Source of the DNA: Microbacterium horticulturae
GTDB taxonomy: Bacteria > Actinomycetota > Actinomycetes > Actinomycetales > Microbacteriaceae
Assembly (NCBI RefSeq): GCF_029094505.1
Contig: NZ_CP119108.1
Location: 1,612,001-1,676,000, forward strand
Length of the DNA stretch: 64,000 bases
Direction of reading: 5' to 3'
Within the stretch, counting starts at the first letter, position 1; every line of letters starts with the position of its first letter. The notes under the pieces were generated by a model. That model searched no databases. It was not told the DNA's origin and saw only the letters and a list, made by a program, of their open reading frames with translations. Below are positions 22,150-31,177 of the stretch, in pieces. The position numbers were made by a program, and so were the translations under genes.

Positions 22150-23946
22150 TCAGATGCCGAGCGATCCTTCGAAGTCGCCGGCCTCGAGGCGGGTCTTCAC
22201 CGCACCGAGGAACCGGGCGGCATCCGCGCCGTCGACGATGCGGTGATCGTACGAGAGCGCCAGGTAGACGTACGACCGGATGGCGATTGCGTCCTTGCCG
22301 TCCACCGACACCACACCCGGACGCTTCACGACCGTACCGGTCCCGAGGATCGCCGACTGCGGAAGGAAGACCACAGGGGTGTCGAACAGCGCGCCGCGCG
22401 ACCCGGTGTTGGTGACCGTGAAGGTGCCGCCGGCGAGCTCATCGGGCTTGAGCTTGTTGTCACGCGTGCGTGCGGCCAGATCACCGATCTCGTGGGCGAT
22501 CTGGGCGATGTTCTTCGCACCGGCGTCGCGGAGCACGGGGGTCAGGAGCCCGCGCTCGGTGTCGACCGCGATCGACACGTTCTCGGTCGCCGGATACACG
22601 ATCTGGTCGCCGTCCACGGTCGCGTTGACCACGGGGAACGACTGGAGCGCCTCGGCGGCCGCGAGGGTGAAGAACGGAAGGAACGACAGCTTGTCACCGG
22701 TCTTCGCCTGGAAGTCCGCCTTGACGCGGTCACGCAGAGCGGCCAGGCGGGTGACATCCACCTCGACGACCGTGGTGAGCTGCGCGGTCTGCTGCATCGA
22801 GGCGACGGCGCGCTCGGCGAGCACCTTGCGCAGTCGCGACATCGGCTGAGTCGTGCCACGCAGCGCCGAGACCTCGAGCGGCGCGGACTCCGTCGGCGCG
22901 GCCGGCGCTGTGCTCTGCTGCGGTGCCCGTGCGGCCTCAGCGGCCTTCAGCACGTCCTCCTTGCGGATGCGTCCCCCCACGCCGGTTCCGGTGACCGTGG
23001 CGAGGTCGACGCCCTGCTGCTGCGCGAGACGACGCACGAGCGGGGTCACGTAGGTGACCTCGTCATCGGTTGAGGAGGGGACGGCCGCGGCGGGCTGGGT
23101 GGGCGCGGCAACGGGCGCCGGCGCCGCAGGCGCGGCCTGCGGAGCGGGGGCCGGCGCTGCCGGCGCGGGAGCCGCGGGGGCCGACTCGGCCTCCGGTGCC
23201 GCGGGAGCGGGCTCTGCATCCGGGGCCGGTGCCGCCGGTGCGGACTCGGCCTGCGGGGGCGTGGGGGCCGGCTCCGGCGTGGCCTCAGGGGCGGCCGGAG
23301 CCGCGGGCGCCGGGGCCGCTGACGCGCCGTCGCCGACGCGACCGAGCACAGAACCGACCTCGACCGTCTCGTCCTCCTGGACGAGGATCTCCTGCAGGGT
23401 GCCGGCCAGTGGCGACGGGATCTCGGTGTCGACCTTGTCGGTGGAGATCTCCAGCAGCGGCTCGTCGACCTCGATGCTGTCGCCGACCTGCTTCAGCCAG
23501 CGGGTCACGGTGCCCTCGGTCACGCTCTCACCCAGTTCTGGGAGGAGGATGTCTTTACCGCCGGACGGGGCCGGTGCCGCGGGAGTCTGCTGGTCGGCGC
23601 TCTCAGGTGCCGGCGCGGAGGCCTCCTGCGGGGCTTCCGCCGACGTGGCGGGCTGCTCGTCTGTAGGCTCCTCAGCTGCGGGCTGCTCGTCGGCCGAGGC
23701 TGCACCGGAACCGTCACCGATCTGCGCGAGGATGGCGCCCACCTCGACGGTCTCGTCCTCCTGGACGAGGATCTCCTCGAGGACGCCGGAAACAGGCGAA
23801 GGAATCTCGGTGTCCACCTTGTCCGTGGAGATCTCGAGCAGCCCCTCGTCCTCCTGGACGGTGTCCCCGACGTTCTTGAGCCAGCGGGTGACCGTTCCCT
23901 CTGTGACGCTCTCGCCGAGCGGGGGAAGGACCACGGAAGTGCTCAT
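22150..23946 (-). CDS. sucB: Dihydrolipoamide acyltransferase E2 (2-oxoglutarate/pyruvate dehydrogenase)
   Basis: This E2 component has 598 residues. Two N-terminal lipoyl domains each carry the lipoylated Lys in EISTDKVDTEIPSP, near residues 43 and 160. They are joined and followed by long Ala/Pro linkers. A peripheral-subunit-binding domain follows (TPLVRRLAQQQGVDLATVTG, then GGRIRKEDVL). The C-terminal catalytic domain ends with SYDHRIVDGADAARFLG, holding the His/Asp pair. Actinobacteria use this E2 for succinyl or acetyl transfer. It lies directly downstream of lpdA and pepA on the same strand, which fits a shared dehydrogenase complex. Confidence 0.93.
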   Translation of the reverse strand: MSTSVVLPPLGESVTEGTVTRWLKNVGDTVQEDEGLLEISTDKVDTEIPSPVSGVLEEILVQEDETVEVGAILAQIGDGSGAASADEQPAAEEPTDEQPATSAEAPQEASAPAPESADQQTPAAPAPSGGKDILLPELGESVTEGTVTRWLKQVGDSIEVDEPLLEISTDKVDTEIPSPLAGTLQEILVQEDETVEVGSVLGRVGDGASAAPAPAAPAAPEATPEPAPTPPQAESAPAAPAPDAEPAPAAPEAESAPAAPAPAAPAPAPQAAPAAPAPVAAPTQPAAAVPSSTDDEVTYVTPLVRRLAQQQGVDLATVTGTGVGGRIRKEDVLKAAEAARAPQQSTAPAAPTESAPLEVSALRGTTQPMSRLRKVLAERAVASMQQTAQLTTVVEVDVTRLAALRDRVKADFQAKTGDKLSFLPFFTLAAAEALQSFPVVNATVDGDQIVYPATENVSIAVDTERGLLTPVLRDAGAKNIAQIAHEIGDLAARTRDNKLKPDELAGGTFTVTNTGSRGALFDTPVVFLPQSAILGTGTVVKRPGVVSVDGKDAIAIRSYVYLALSYDHRIVDGADAARFLGAVKTRLEAGDFEGSLGI

Positions 23947-24009
23947 GGGTGTGTCTCCTTAGAAGCCGATGTCGTCTCTAGCTTAGTGATGCGCATCCAG
24001 CGCCGCGTG

Positions 24010-25383
24010 TCACAGCGCATGCAGCGGTTTGCCTGCGAGCGCGAGAAACGCCTCGCCGAGCGCTTCGCTCTGCGTGGGGTGAGCATGGATGAACGGTGCG
24101 ATGTCTTCGGGGTGGGCTTCCCATCCGACGGCGAGCTGCCCCTCGGTGATGAGCTCGCCGACGCGATCGCCGAGCAGATGCACACCGAGCACGGGACCGT
24201 CGACCGAGCGGACCACCTTGACCAAGCCCGCCGTGCCGATGATCTCGCTCTTGCCGTTGCCGGCGAGATTGAACTCGTATGACCGGATCCCTTCCGCGCC
24301 GTGACGCTCGATGGCCTGCGCCTCGGTGAGGCCGACGGAAGCGACCTCGGGGCTGCAGTACGTCACCTTGGGGATCTGCGTCTCGGGCACTGGCAGAGGA
24401 GCGAGCCCGCCGATCTGCTCGGCGACGAAGACGCCCTGCTGGAACCCGCGGTGAGCGAGCTGCAGACCGGGCACGATGTCACCGACCGCCCAGACGTGAG
24501 GGGCATCAGTGCGCAGCCGGTCGTCGACGCGGACGAACCCGCGCTCGAGCACCACGCCCGCCTCTTCGTAGCCGAGCCCGGCGGTCACCGGTCCCCGGCC
24601 GACGGCCACGAGCAGATAGTCGGCCTCGAAGCTCTTGCCGTCTTCGAGGGTCACCGTCACGGACGTGTCGTCCTGTGTGGCGGCGGTGAAACGCACGCCC
24701 AGCGAGAATTCGATCCCCCGCTTGCGGAAGGCGCGTTCGAGCCCCTTGCTGAGCGCGAGATCCTCGTTGGGGACGAGATGCTCGAGCGCCTCGACGATCG
24801 TGACCTCGGCGCCGAACGAGCGCCAGACACTGGCGAACTCGACGCCGATCACGCCGCCACCGAGCACGACGACCCGTGACGGCACCTCGTCCAGGCCCAA
24901 GGCCTGTTCGCTCGTGATGATCCGGCCGCCGATCTCGAGCCCCGGCAGGGTGCGGCTGTACGACCCCGTCGCCAGGATGACGTCGGCGCCGCGCAGCACG
25001 TCGTCGCCCACGTGGACTCCGTGGTCGGGCAGGAGCCGGCCTTCTCCCTCGACGACGGTGATCCCGCGCGCCTTGATCAGGCCCTGCAGACCCTTGTGCT
25101 TCTTCGCGACGATGCCCTCGCGGTACGCGCGCAGGGCGTCGGGATCGACACCGTCGAGCTGCGCACGAATGCCGAAGGAGGAGGCATCCCGCGCTGCATC
25201 CGCGACTTCGGCCGCGTGCAGCAGCGCCTTGGTGGGGATGCACCCCCGGTGCAGGCAGGTGCCGCCCAGCTTGTCCTTCTCGATGAGGGCGACGCTCTTA
25301 CCGAGCTCTGCGGCGCGCAGGGCGGCGGCGTAACCGCCGCTGCCGCCGCCGAGTACGACGACGTCGAAGCTCTGCTCACTCAT
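24010..25383 (-). CDS. lpdA: Dihydrolipoyl dehydrogenase (E3)
   Basis: This 457-residue flavoprotein reoxidises the lipoyl groups of E2. The FAD-binding VVVLGGGSGGYAAAL is at the N-terminus. The redox-active disulphide is Cys43/Cys48 in GGTCLHRGCIPTKA. The NAD-binding VVVLGGGVIGVEFASVWRSF, AVGDIVPGLQLAHRG and the C-terminal HAHPTQSEALGEAFL with the active-site His are all present. The start overlaps the pepA stop as ATGA, so the two are translationally coupled. sucB follows 63 bases downstream. Confidence 0.95.
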   Translation of the reverse strand: MSEQSFDVVVLGGGSGGYAAALRAAELGKSVALIEKDKLGGTCLHRGCIPTKALLHAAEVADAARDASSFGIRAQLDGVDPDALRAYREGIVAKKHKGLQGLIKARGITVVEGEGRLLPDHGVHVGDDVLRGADVILATGSYSRTLPGLEIGGRIITSEQALGLDEVPSRVVVLGGGVIGVEFASVWRSFGAEVTIVEALEHLVPNEDLALSKGLERAFRKRGIEFSLGVRFTAATQDDTSVTVTLEDGKSFEADYLLVAVGRGPVTAGLGYEEAGVVLERGFVRVDDRLRTDAPHVWAVGDIVPGLQLAHRGFQQGVFVAEQIGGLAPLPVPETQIPKVTYCSPEVASVGLTEAQAIERHGAEGIRSYEFNLAGNGKSEIIGTAGLVKVVRSVDGPVLGVHLLGDRVGELITEGQLAVGWEAHPEDIAPFIHAHPTQSEALGEAFLALAGKPLHAL

Positions 25384-26849
25384 GCCCGCACCCCTTCGAT
25401 GAACGACAGCAGCGCCCGGACGGTGGCACCGGTCGGCCCCTTGTCGCTGAAGCCGAAGGCCGATCCGCCGTTCTCGCCCGACCCGGCGATGTCGAGGTGC
25501 ACCCAGGGGATGCGTGGGGCGTCCTCCTCACCGGAGACGCGCCCGACGAACCGCTGCAGGAACAGGCCGGCGAACAGCGAACCGCCCGAGCGGTCGCCGA
25601 TCTTGGCGTTCTGCAGATCCGCGATGGGGGAGTCGAGCTCCTTTTCCATGTGCGCCGGCAGAGGCAGGTGCCAGGCCAGCTCGTCGACCTGTTCGCACGC
25701 GGCCAGGTAGGCGGCCACCGCATCGTCCGCGCCCATCACGCCGGTGTGGCGCGTGCCCAGTGCCACGAGGATGGCGCCGGTCAGGGTCGCGACGTCGACG
25801 ATGACGTCGGGGTGCTCACGGCTGGCGGCGGCCAATCCGTCGGCGAGCACCAGCCGGCCCTCCGCATCGGTGTTGAGCACCTCCACGCTCGTCCCGTCGC
25901 TGATGCGCAGCACGTCGCCGGGACGGATCGCTGCGCCCGACGGCATGTTGTCGGCGATGCACATCCAGGCGGTGACCCGGACGGGCAGTGCGAGAACGGC
26001 GGCGGCGCGGACGACGGCGAGCACGGTGGCGGCCCCGGTCATGTCGAACTTCATACCGACCATTGATGCCGGCGGCTTCAGAGACAGACCGCCGGTGTCG
26101 AAGGTGATGCCCTTGCCGACGAGGGCGACGTGGCCGCGCGCATCGGCGGGCGCGTAATCCAGTCTGACCAGGCGGGGCGGACGCACCGACCCCTGCCCGA
26201 CGCCGAGGATTCCGCCGAACCCGCCCGCGGCGAGCTCCGCCTCGTCGTAGACGTGGACATCGACGGGCAGCTCGGCGGTGGCGTCGACCGCGCGGTCGAC
26301 GAGATCCTGCGGCCCCAGCCATTGCGCCGGAGTGGTCGCCAGGTCTTTGACGAGGGCGACTGCCGCGGCCGCGGCATCCACCCGCTTCACATCGTCATCG
26401 GTCAGAGCATCGCCGTACACCGTGACGGCGGATGCAGGACGCCTGCGATCCGTGCCGGACTTGTAGTCCTCGAACCAATAGCCGCCCAGCGCGGCGCCCT
26501 CCAACGCAGCCCGCTGTGTGTCGGCGTCGGCTCCGGGCACATCCACCGCAGCGGTGGCGAATCCGGTGAGCGTGCGGATCGCGGCGCCCACGGCGTCTCG
26601 AACCGCTGCCGGCGTCGGTGCGGCGCCGGTCCCGACGACGGCCAGGCGCGTGTCACCCGGGGAGGGGACGCGGGCCACCTCACCGACCGACCCGGCGAAG
26701 CCGACGGAGGTCAGCGCCTCCGCGAGGCCGGGCCGATCAGACAGGTCCGGTGGCGTCGGGCCGTCGAGGGGAGCAAGAGCGAGGATCAGGAGTTCGACAT
26801 CGGACTCGGCCGGAGGCGTCGTGCGCGCGGCCAGCTTCGGAAACGGCAT
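25380..26849 (-). CDS. pepA: Leucyl aminopeptidase (M17)
   Basis: This cytosolic metallo-aminopeptidase has 489 residues. The C-terminal catalytic domain shows ALVGKGITFDTGGLSLKP (metal-binding Lys and Asp), AWMCIADNMPSG and the signature NTDAEGRLVLADGL. The N-terminal domain is variable, as is usual. The start was set at 26849; an ATG three codons upstream is possible. The gene is divergent from the PAC2 gene and coupled to lpdA by an ATGA overlap. Confidence 0.93.
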   Translation of the reverse strand: MPFPKLAARTTPPAESDVELLILALAPLDGPTPPDLSDRPGLAEALTSVGFAGSVGEVARVPSPGDTRLAVVGTGAAPTPAAVRDAVGAAIRTLTGFATAAVDVPGADADTQRAALEGAALGGYWFEDYKSGTDRRRPASAVTVYGDALTDDDVKRVDAAAAAVALVKDLATTPAQWLGPQDLVDRAVDATAELPVDVHVYDEAELAAGGFGGILGVGQGSVRPPRLVRLDYAPADARGHVALVGKGITFDTGGLSLKPPASMVGMKFDMTGAATVLAVVRAAAVLALPVRVTAWMCIADNMPSGAAIRPGDVLRISDGTSVEVLNTDAEGRLVLADGLAAASREHPDVIVDVATLTGAILVALGTRHTGVMGADDAVAAYLAACEQVDELAWHLPLPAHMEKELDSPIADLQNAKIGDRSGGSLFAGLFLQRFVGRVSGEEDAPRIPWVHLDIAGSGENGGSAFGFSDKGPTGATVRALLSFIEGVRA

Positions 26850-26929
26850 GTGGTCCATCCTACGAGCGGGCCTGTTCGCTGTAAGCGGGATGCGTCCCGC
26901 GCGTCGGAGGAGGCTCTTAGAGTGGGACC

Positions 26930-27853
26930 ATGCCCTCACCGCTGTTCGAGCGTGCGGCCGCCGCCCCGCCGGTGCCGCAGGGACTTCCCCTCGTCATTGC
27001 TCTGACCGGCTTCACCGATGCCGGCGCCGCCGTCGCGCAGCTCATCACGCACATGCGCGACGAGCTCGATCCGCTGCCGCTCGTCGTCTTCGACAACGAC
27101 GTGCTGCTCGACTACCGTGCGCGGCGCCCGATCGTCACGTTCGACGGCGAGCGGATCACCGGGTATCGTCCCGCACGACTGGAGCTCTCTCTGGTGCGTG
27201 ACGCCGTCGGTCAGCCGTTCCTGCTCCTGGCCGGCTACGAGCCCGACTTCGTCTGGGAGGAGTTCGCTCGCACCGTGGTGACGTTCGCCGCGGAATACGA
27301 GGTGGCGTCGGTGACCTGGGTGCAGGCGATCCCCATGCCCGTACCGCACACCCGCCCGATCGGCACGACGGTGAGCGGCACCCGCTCCACACTGACGGCC
27401 GCGCACTCGGTGTGGCGCCCGCACACGCAGGTGCCGGGCACGATCGGTCACCTCTTGGAGTACCGGTTCGCCGAAGCCGACCTCCCGGTAGCGGGGTTCG
27501 TGCTGCTCGTGCCGCACTACCTGGGCGACACCGAGTACCCGGCGGCGACGCTCGCAGCGCTCGACAGCATCAGCGCGGCCACCGGTCTGGTCTTCGACGG
27601 CGACGATCTGCGGTCTCAGAACCGTGAGTACCTGCAGCGGGTGTCGGAGCAGATCGATGACAACGATGAGCTGGGCCGCATGCTGAAGAACCTCGAAGAG
27701 CGCTACGACGCGTACATGGCGGGATCCACGATGGCGGCCCCGATGGTGCACACCGGCGACCTGCCCAGCGCCGACGAACTCGCCGCCGAGCTCGAACGGT
27801 TCCTCGCGACGCGCCCCGGCGACGAAGACAAGCGCGGTGGCGCGCGCGCCTGA
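26930..27853 (+). CDS. PAC2-family protein
   Basis: This protein has 307 residues with the proteasome-assembly-chaperone-like PAC2 fold. Blocks include PLVIALTGFTDAGAAVAQLI, PFLLLAGYEPDFVWEEFART and AVAGFVLLVPHYLGDTEYPA-type sequence (here PVAGFVLLVPHYLGDTEYP), with an acidic helical tail. The family is conserved in actinobacteria and its function is not settled. Microbacteriaceae generally lack a proteasome, so the role here is unknown. The gene immediately precedes the sigA promoter region. Confidence 0.85.
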   Translation: MPSPLFERAAAAPPVPQGLPLVIALTGFTDAGAAVAQLITHMRDELDPLPLVVFDNDVLLDYRARRPIVTFDGERITGYRPARLELSLVRDAVGQPFLLLAGYEPDFVWEEFARTVVTFAAEYEVASVTWVQAIPMPVPHTRPIGTTVSGTRSTLTAAHSVWRPHTQVPGTIGHLLEYRFAEADLPVAGFVLLVPHYLGDTEYPAATLAALDSISAATGLVFDGDDLRSQNREYLQRVSEQIDDNDELGRMLKNLEERYDAYMAGSTMAAPMVHTGDLPSADELAAELERFLATRPGDEDKRGGARA

Positions 27854-27854
27854 C

Positions 27855-27880
27855 GGAATACTCCGCGGCCACGGGGCGTT
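27855..27880 (+). promoter_or_regulatory. SigR/SigH-type promoter candidate for sigA
   Basis: GGAAT (27855-27859) is followed by an 18-base spacer and GTT (27878-27880). This is the consensus of thiol-stress sigma factors SigR/SigH, and Streptomyces hrdB is known to have a SigR promoter. It lies about 185 bases upstream of sigA. The rest of the 211-base gap holds a GATAAT at 27894-27899, a TTGACA at 27989-27994 and a 7-bp hairpin at 28028-28045 just before the ribosome binding site. Confidence 0.5.
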
Positions 27881-28064
27881 TTCCCCTTTGTCCGATAATC
27901 ACCGCCCGTCCGGCGTCAGGCGCAGGATGTGCGACAATGGAACACCGACCCATTGCCAATCGTCGACGACCTCGTGTCGCGCCGCGACTTGACAAGGGTC
28001 TTACTAGTGTCCGAAACGACCGAGGCACGTCTGTGACGACAGACGCCCCGGTGAAAGGCGAGAC

Positions 28065-29378
28065 GTGACCGCAGGCACGAAGACCACCACCCGCTCCACA
28101 GCGAAGGACGCCGCCGTCGACGAGACCGCCGAGGAGGCGACCTCGACCGCGGACAGCACCGCGAAGAAGGCACCGGCCAAGAAGGCCCCCGCCAAGAAGA
28201 CTCCGGCCAAGAAGGCCCCGGCCAAGACCGCTGCCGCCGCGAAGCCGGCCGCCGCGAAGACCGCGACCAAGAAGAAGGCCGTGTCCAAGGGCAAGAAGGC
28301 CGACGACGTCTTCGAGGACGAGGATGTCGCCGCCGACGAGGACGGCGCCGAAGAGACGACCGCCAAGAAGCCGGAGTTCACCGAGCCGCTTCCGTCGGGG
28401 GCCATCGTCATCTCGTCGAAGGACGAAGAGGACGTCCCCGTCTACTCGACGCAGATCACGGGCGCGACCGCCGACCCGGTCAAGGACTATCTGAAGCAGA
28501 TCGGCAAGGTGCCGCTGCTGAACGCGGCCGAAGAGGTCGAGCTGGCGATGCGCATCGAAGCCGGGCTGTTCGCCGAAGAGAAGCTGTCGCACATGTCGGC
28601 GGCCGAGAAGTCGTCGCAGGTGGGGCTCGACCTGCAGTGGGTCGCTCGCGACGGCCAGCGCGCGAAGAGTCACCTGCTCGGTGCGAACCTCCGCCTCGTG
28701 GTGTCGCTCGCCAAGCGCTACACCGGGCGCGGCATGCAGTTTCTGGACCTCATCCAGGAGGGCAACCTGGGCCTGATCCGCGCTGTCGAGAAGTTCGACT
28801 ACACGAAGGGCTTCAAGTTCTCCACGTACGCGACCTGGTGGATCCGCCAGGCGATCACGCGTGCGATGGCAGACCAGGCGCGCACCATCCGCATCCCCGT
28901 GCACATGGTCGAGGTCATCAACAAGCTCGCCCGCGTGCAGCGCCAGATGCTGCAGGACCTGGGCCGCGAGCCCACGCCCGAAGAGCTCTCGCGCGAGCTC
29001 GACATGACGCCCGAGAAGGTCGTCGAGGTGCAGAAGTACGGCCGCGAGCCGATCTCGCTGCACACGCCCCTCGGCGAGGACGGCGACAGTGAGTTCGGCG
29101 ACCTCATCGAAGACACCGAGGCGGTCGTCCCGGCCGATGCGGTGGGCTTCACTATGCTGCAGCGACAGCTCGAGTCGCTCCTGGACTCGCTGAGCGAGCG
29201 CGAAGCGGGCGTGATCCGCATGCGCTTCGGCCTCGGCGACGGCCAGCCGAAGACGCTCGACCAGATCGGCGACACGTTCGGCGTGACCCGCGAGCGGATC
29301 CGTCAGATCGAGTCGAAGACGATGGCCAAGCTGCGGCATCCGTCCCGCTCTCAGTCCCTTCGGGACTACCTCGAATGA
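28065..29378 (+). CDS. sigA: Primary RNA polymerase sigma factor
   Basis: This is the housekeeping sigma-70 factor, 437 residues. The N-terminal region 1.1 is replaced by a Lys/Ala/Pro-rich tail with repeated [11 protein letters not shown] units, then an acidic stretch. Region 1.2 contains [16 protein letters not shown]. Regions 2.1-2.4 include [20 protein letters not shown] and [20 protein letters not shown]. Region 3 has [17 protein letters not shown]. Region 4.2 ends with [26 protein letters not shown] lies upstream of the GTG. The stop overlaps the next gene as ATGA. Confidence 0.95.
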   Translation: MTAGTKTTTRSTAKDAAVDETAEEATSTADSTAKKAPAKKAPAKKTPAKKAPAKTAAAAKPAAAKTATKKKAVSKGKKADDVFEDEDVAADEDGAEETTAKKPEFTEPLPSGAIVISSKDEEDVPVYSTQITGATADPVKDYLKQIGKVPLLNAAEEVELAMRIEAGLFAEEKLSHMSAAEKSSQVGLDLQWVARDGQRAKSHLLGANLRLVVSLAKRYTGRGMQFLDLIQEGNLGLIRAVEKFDYTKGFKFSTYATWWIRQAITRAMADQARTIRIPVHMVEVINKLARVQRQMLQDLGREPTPEELSRELDMTPEKVVEVQKYGREPISLHTPLGEDGDSEFGDLIEDTEAVVPADAVGFTMLQRQLESLLDSLSEREAGVIRMRFGLGDGQPKTLDQIGDTFGVTRERIRQIESKTMAKLRHPSRSQSLRDYLE

Positions 29379-30076
29379 CCGCGGCCGCGAACGAGGGCAA
29401 GGCCCTCACTGTCTCCGTCGACGGCGCCGACTACGCCCGCATCCCGATCCGGACCCGGGTGGTGCAGCCCTCCGACGATCTCGACGCGTTCATCCGCGAG
29501 TACGCACCCGAACAGGTGCGTGCCGGCGACGTCCTGTTCGTCACCGAGAAGATCGTCGCCATCACGCAGGGTCGCTCGTTCCCGGTGAAGGAGATCACGC
29601 CGCGCAAGCTGGCGGTGTTCCTCTCGAGCCACGTCACGAAGACGCCCTGGGGCATCGGCCTGGGCATTCCCGAGACGATGGAGATGGCCCTGCGCGAGTG
29701 CGGTACGCCGCGCATCGTCTTCGCAGCGGGCGTGGCCGCCGTGACGAAGGCGTTCGGGCGCAAGGGCGATTTCTATCGCATCGCGGGCGACAAGGCGCGC
29801 GCCATCGACGGGCCGACGAAGCACACCATCCCGCCGTACAACGAGGCAGTGGTGCTGGCGCCGGAGCGACCGAACGAGGTTGCCGCGCACCTGAAGTCGG
29901 ATGTCCTCGGGGGCGTCTGCGACGTGGCGGTGGTCGACATCAACGACCTGGGTGGCAACATCCTCGGTTCGACGCTCGATAAGGCAGGAGAGGAGCGCCT
30001 GGTGCGCATCCTCAAAGACAATCCACTGGGCCAGCGTCACGAGTCGACGCCGCTGGGCATCGTCCGCGCTGCCTGA
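29375..30076 (+). CDS. CofE-like protein (F420-0:L-glutamate ligase fold)
   Basis: This 233-residue protein belongs to the CofE-like family. It contains [60 protein letters not shown] and a C-terminal [16 protein letters not shown]. Classical CofE adds glutamates to coenzyme F420, but no other F420 gene is in view and stand-alone CofE-like proteins occur in organisms not known to make F420. The ATGA overlap with sigA is striking, because it implies co-translation with the primary sigma factor. Its actual substrate is unknown. Confidence 0.8.
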   Translation: MTAAANEGKALTVSVDGADYARIPIRTRVVQPSDDLDAFIREYAPEQVRAGDVLFVTEKIVAITQGRSFPVKEITPRKLAVFLSSHVTKTPWGIGLGIPETMEMALRECGTPRIVFAAGVAAVTKAFGRKGDFYRIAGDKARAIDGPTKHTIPPYNEAVVLAPERPNEVAAHLKSDVLGGVCDVAVVDINDLGGNILGSTLDKAGEERLVRILKDNPLGQRHESTPLGIVRAA

Positions 30077-30079
30077 GCT

Positions 30080-31099
30080 TCACAGCTCGAGGCCGGTCGC
30101 CTCGCGGTAGCGGTGCAGGAGCCCTGTGCGCACGCCAGAGACGGTCGGCTTCATCTGGAACACGCTCGAGTTGTGGTTCGCCTCGATGACCGCCGGCCCC
30201 TCGGGGGTGACGGCGACGTCCCATCCCATGTAGGGGATCTGCGGCAGCCGGCGTGACAACCGCTCGACCATCGCGACGGCCTCGTCGTACATCGGCACCT
30301 GCAGGCCCGCAATCTGCACCCCGGTGACCGGGTGATGCTCGAAGACGTTGCTCTTCTTGTCGACGCCCGGGTAGAGCGCCACGCCGTGCTCGTCGAGCAT
30401 CGTGAACATGCCGCCGCCGGCGAAATTGTCGATCACGCCGCCGTTGCCGATGCGCAGGACCCCCGCGATGACGTGGAAGGTGCCGTTCTTGTCGAGGAAC
30501 GTCACGAGCCGGATGGTGTTGACGCTTCCCGGGTAGAGGGCCTCGAGTTCGGGATGCTGCGCCAGCACCTCTTCGAGAAGGGTCTGGTCCTTCGCGATCT
30601 GGGCGTCTCTCCAGGCGGGCACGTCGTCGATGTCGGCGGTGTCGACGAGGTCGATCCCTGCGCCTCCGAAGCCCTGCGACGGCTTGGCGATGAACCGGGC
30701 ATGCCGTGTGAGGAATGCGTCGATCTCGCCGGGATCGGCGGTGCGCAGGTCGAGCCACTCGCGCCGGATCTCATCCGCGAAGTCGCTGTAGAACCGCGGC
30801 TTGTCCTCGACGAGTTCACGGGCGTCGGCGCTGTTGAGCAGTTTGGTGATGCGGTACGACTTCGGGTGCGTCATCCAGGTCTTGCGCTCTCGCGCCTTCA
30901 GCAGCCGGATATCCCACACGGCGTAATCGCGGAAGCCCATGTCATAGCGGAATGCGCACCACATCATGTCGGCGACGATGACCGGTGCCGGCGCCTTGGA
31001 GACGCGCCTGACCTGCTCGGTGAACTCGCTGAGATTCGCGGGGCTCAGATGGCGTGCACGGCCGGCGAGATAGCGCATCCGGACGGCGAGTTGACCCAT
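30080..31099 (-). CDS. Sugar-transfer-associated ATP-grasp protein (copy 1)
   Basis: This 339-residue protein of the ATP-grasp_ST family contains FIAKPSQGFGGAGIDLVD (nucleotide-binding Lys and Gly-rich loop), VLAQHPELEALYPGSVNTIR, VTFLDKNGTFHVIAGVLRIG, DNFAGGGMFTMLDEHGVALY and MGWDVAVTPEGPAVIEANHN (metal-binding Glu/Asn). The family is associated with cell-surface glycan and peptide synthesis and should form an amide or ester with ATP. A homologue starts divergently 78 bases away. The acceptor cannot be told from sequence. Confidence 0.85.
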   Translation of the reverse strand: MGQLAVRMRYLAGRARHLSPANLSEFTEQVRRVSKAPAPVIVADMMWCAFRYDMGFRDYAVWDIRLLKARERKTWMTHPKSYRITKLLNSADARELVEDKPRFYSDFADEIRREWLDLRTADPGEIDAFLTRHARFIAKPSQGFGGAGIDLVDTADIDDVPAWRDAQIAKDQTLLEEVLAQHPELEALYPGSVNTIRLVTFLDKNGTFHVIAGVLRIGNGGVIDNFAGGGMFTMLDEHGVALYPGVDKKSNVFEHHPVTGVQIAGLQVPMYDEAVAMVERLSRRLPQIPYMGWDVAVTPEGPAVIEANHNSSVFQMKPTVSGVRTGLLHRYREATGLEL

Positions 31100-31177
31100 G
31101 CGCTCGAACGTATCACGCGGTCTCCGGCACCCCGTGATCAGGGGCTGCGCAGGCGCCCGCGACTATGCTGGAGCACG

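Noticed and set aside
23054..23700. Plus-strand Gly/Ala/Ser-rich open frame opposite sucB
   Set aside because: It is antisense of the Ala/Pro linkers between the lipoyl domains and has no start signal or family.
30332..31177. Long plus-strand frame leading into the second ATP-grasp gene
   Set aside because: It is antisense to copy 1. The conserved N-terminus and GGAG site set the real start at 31178.
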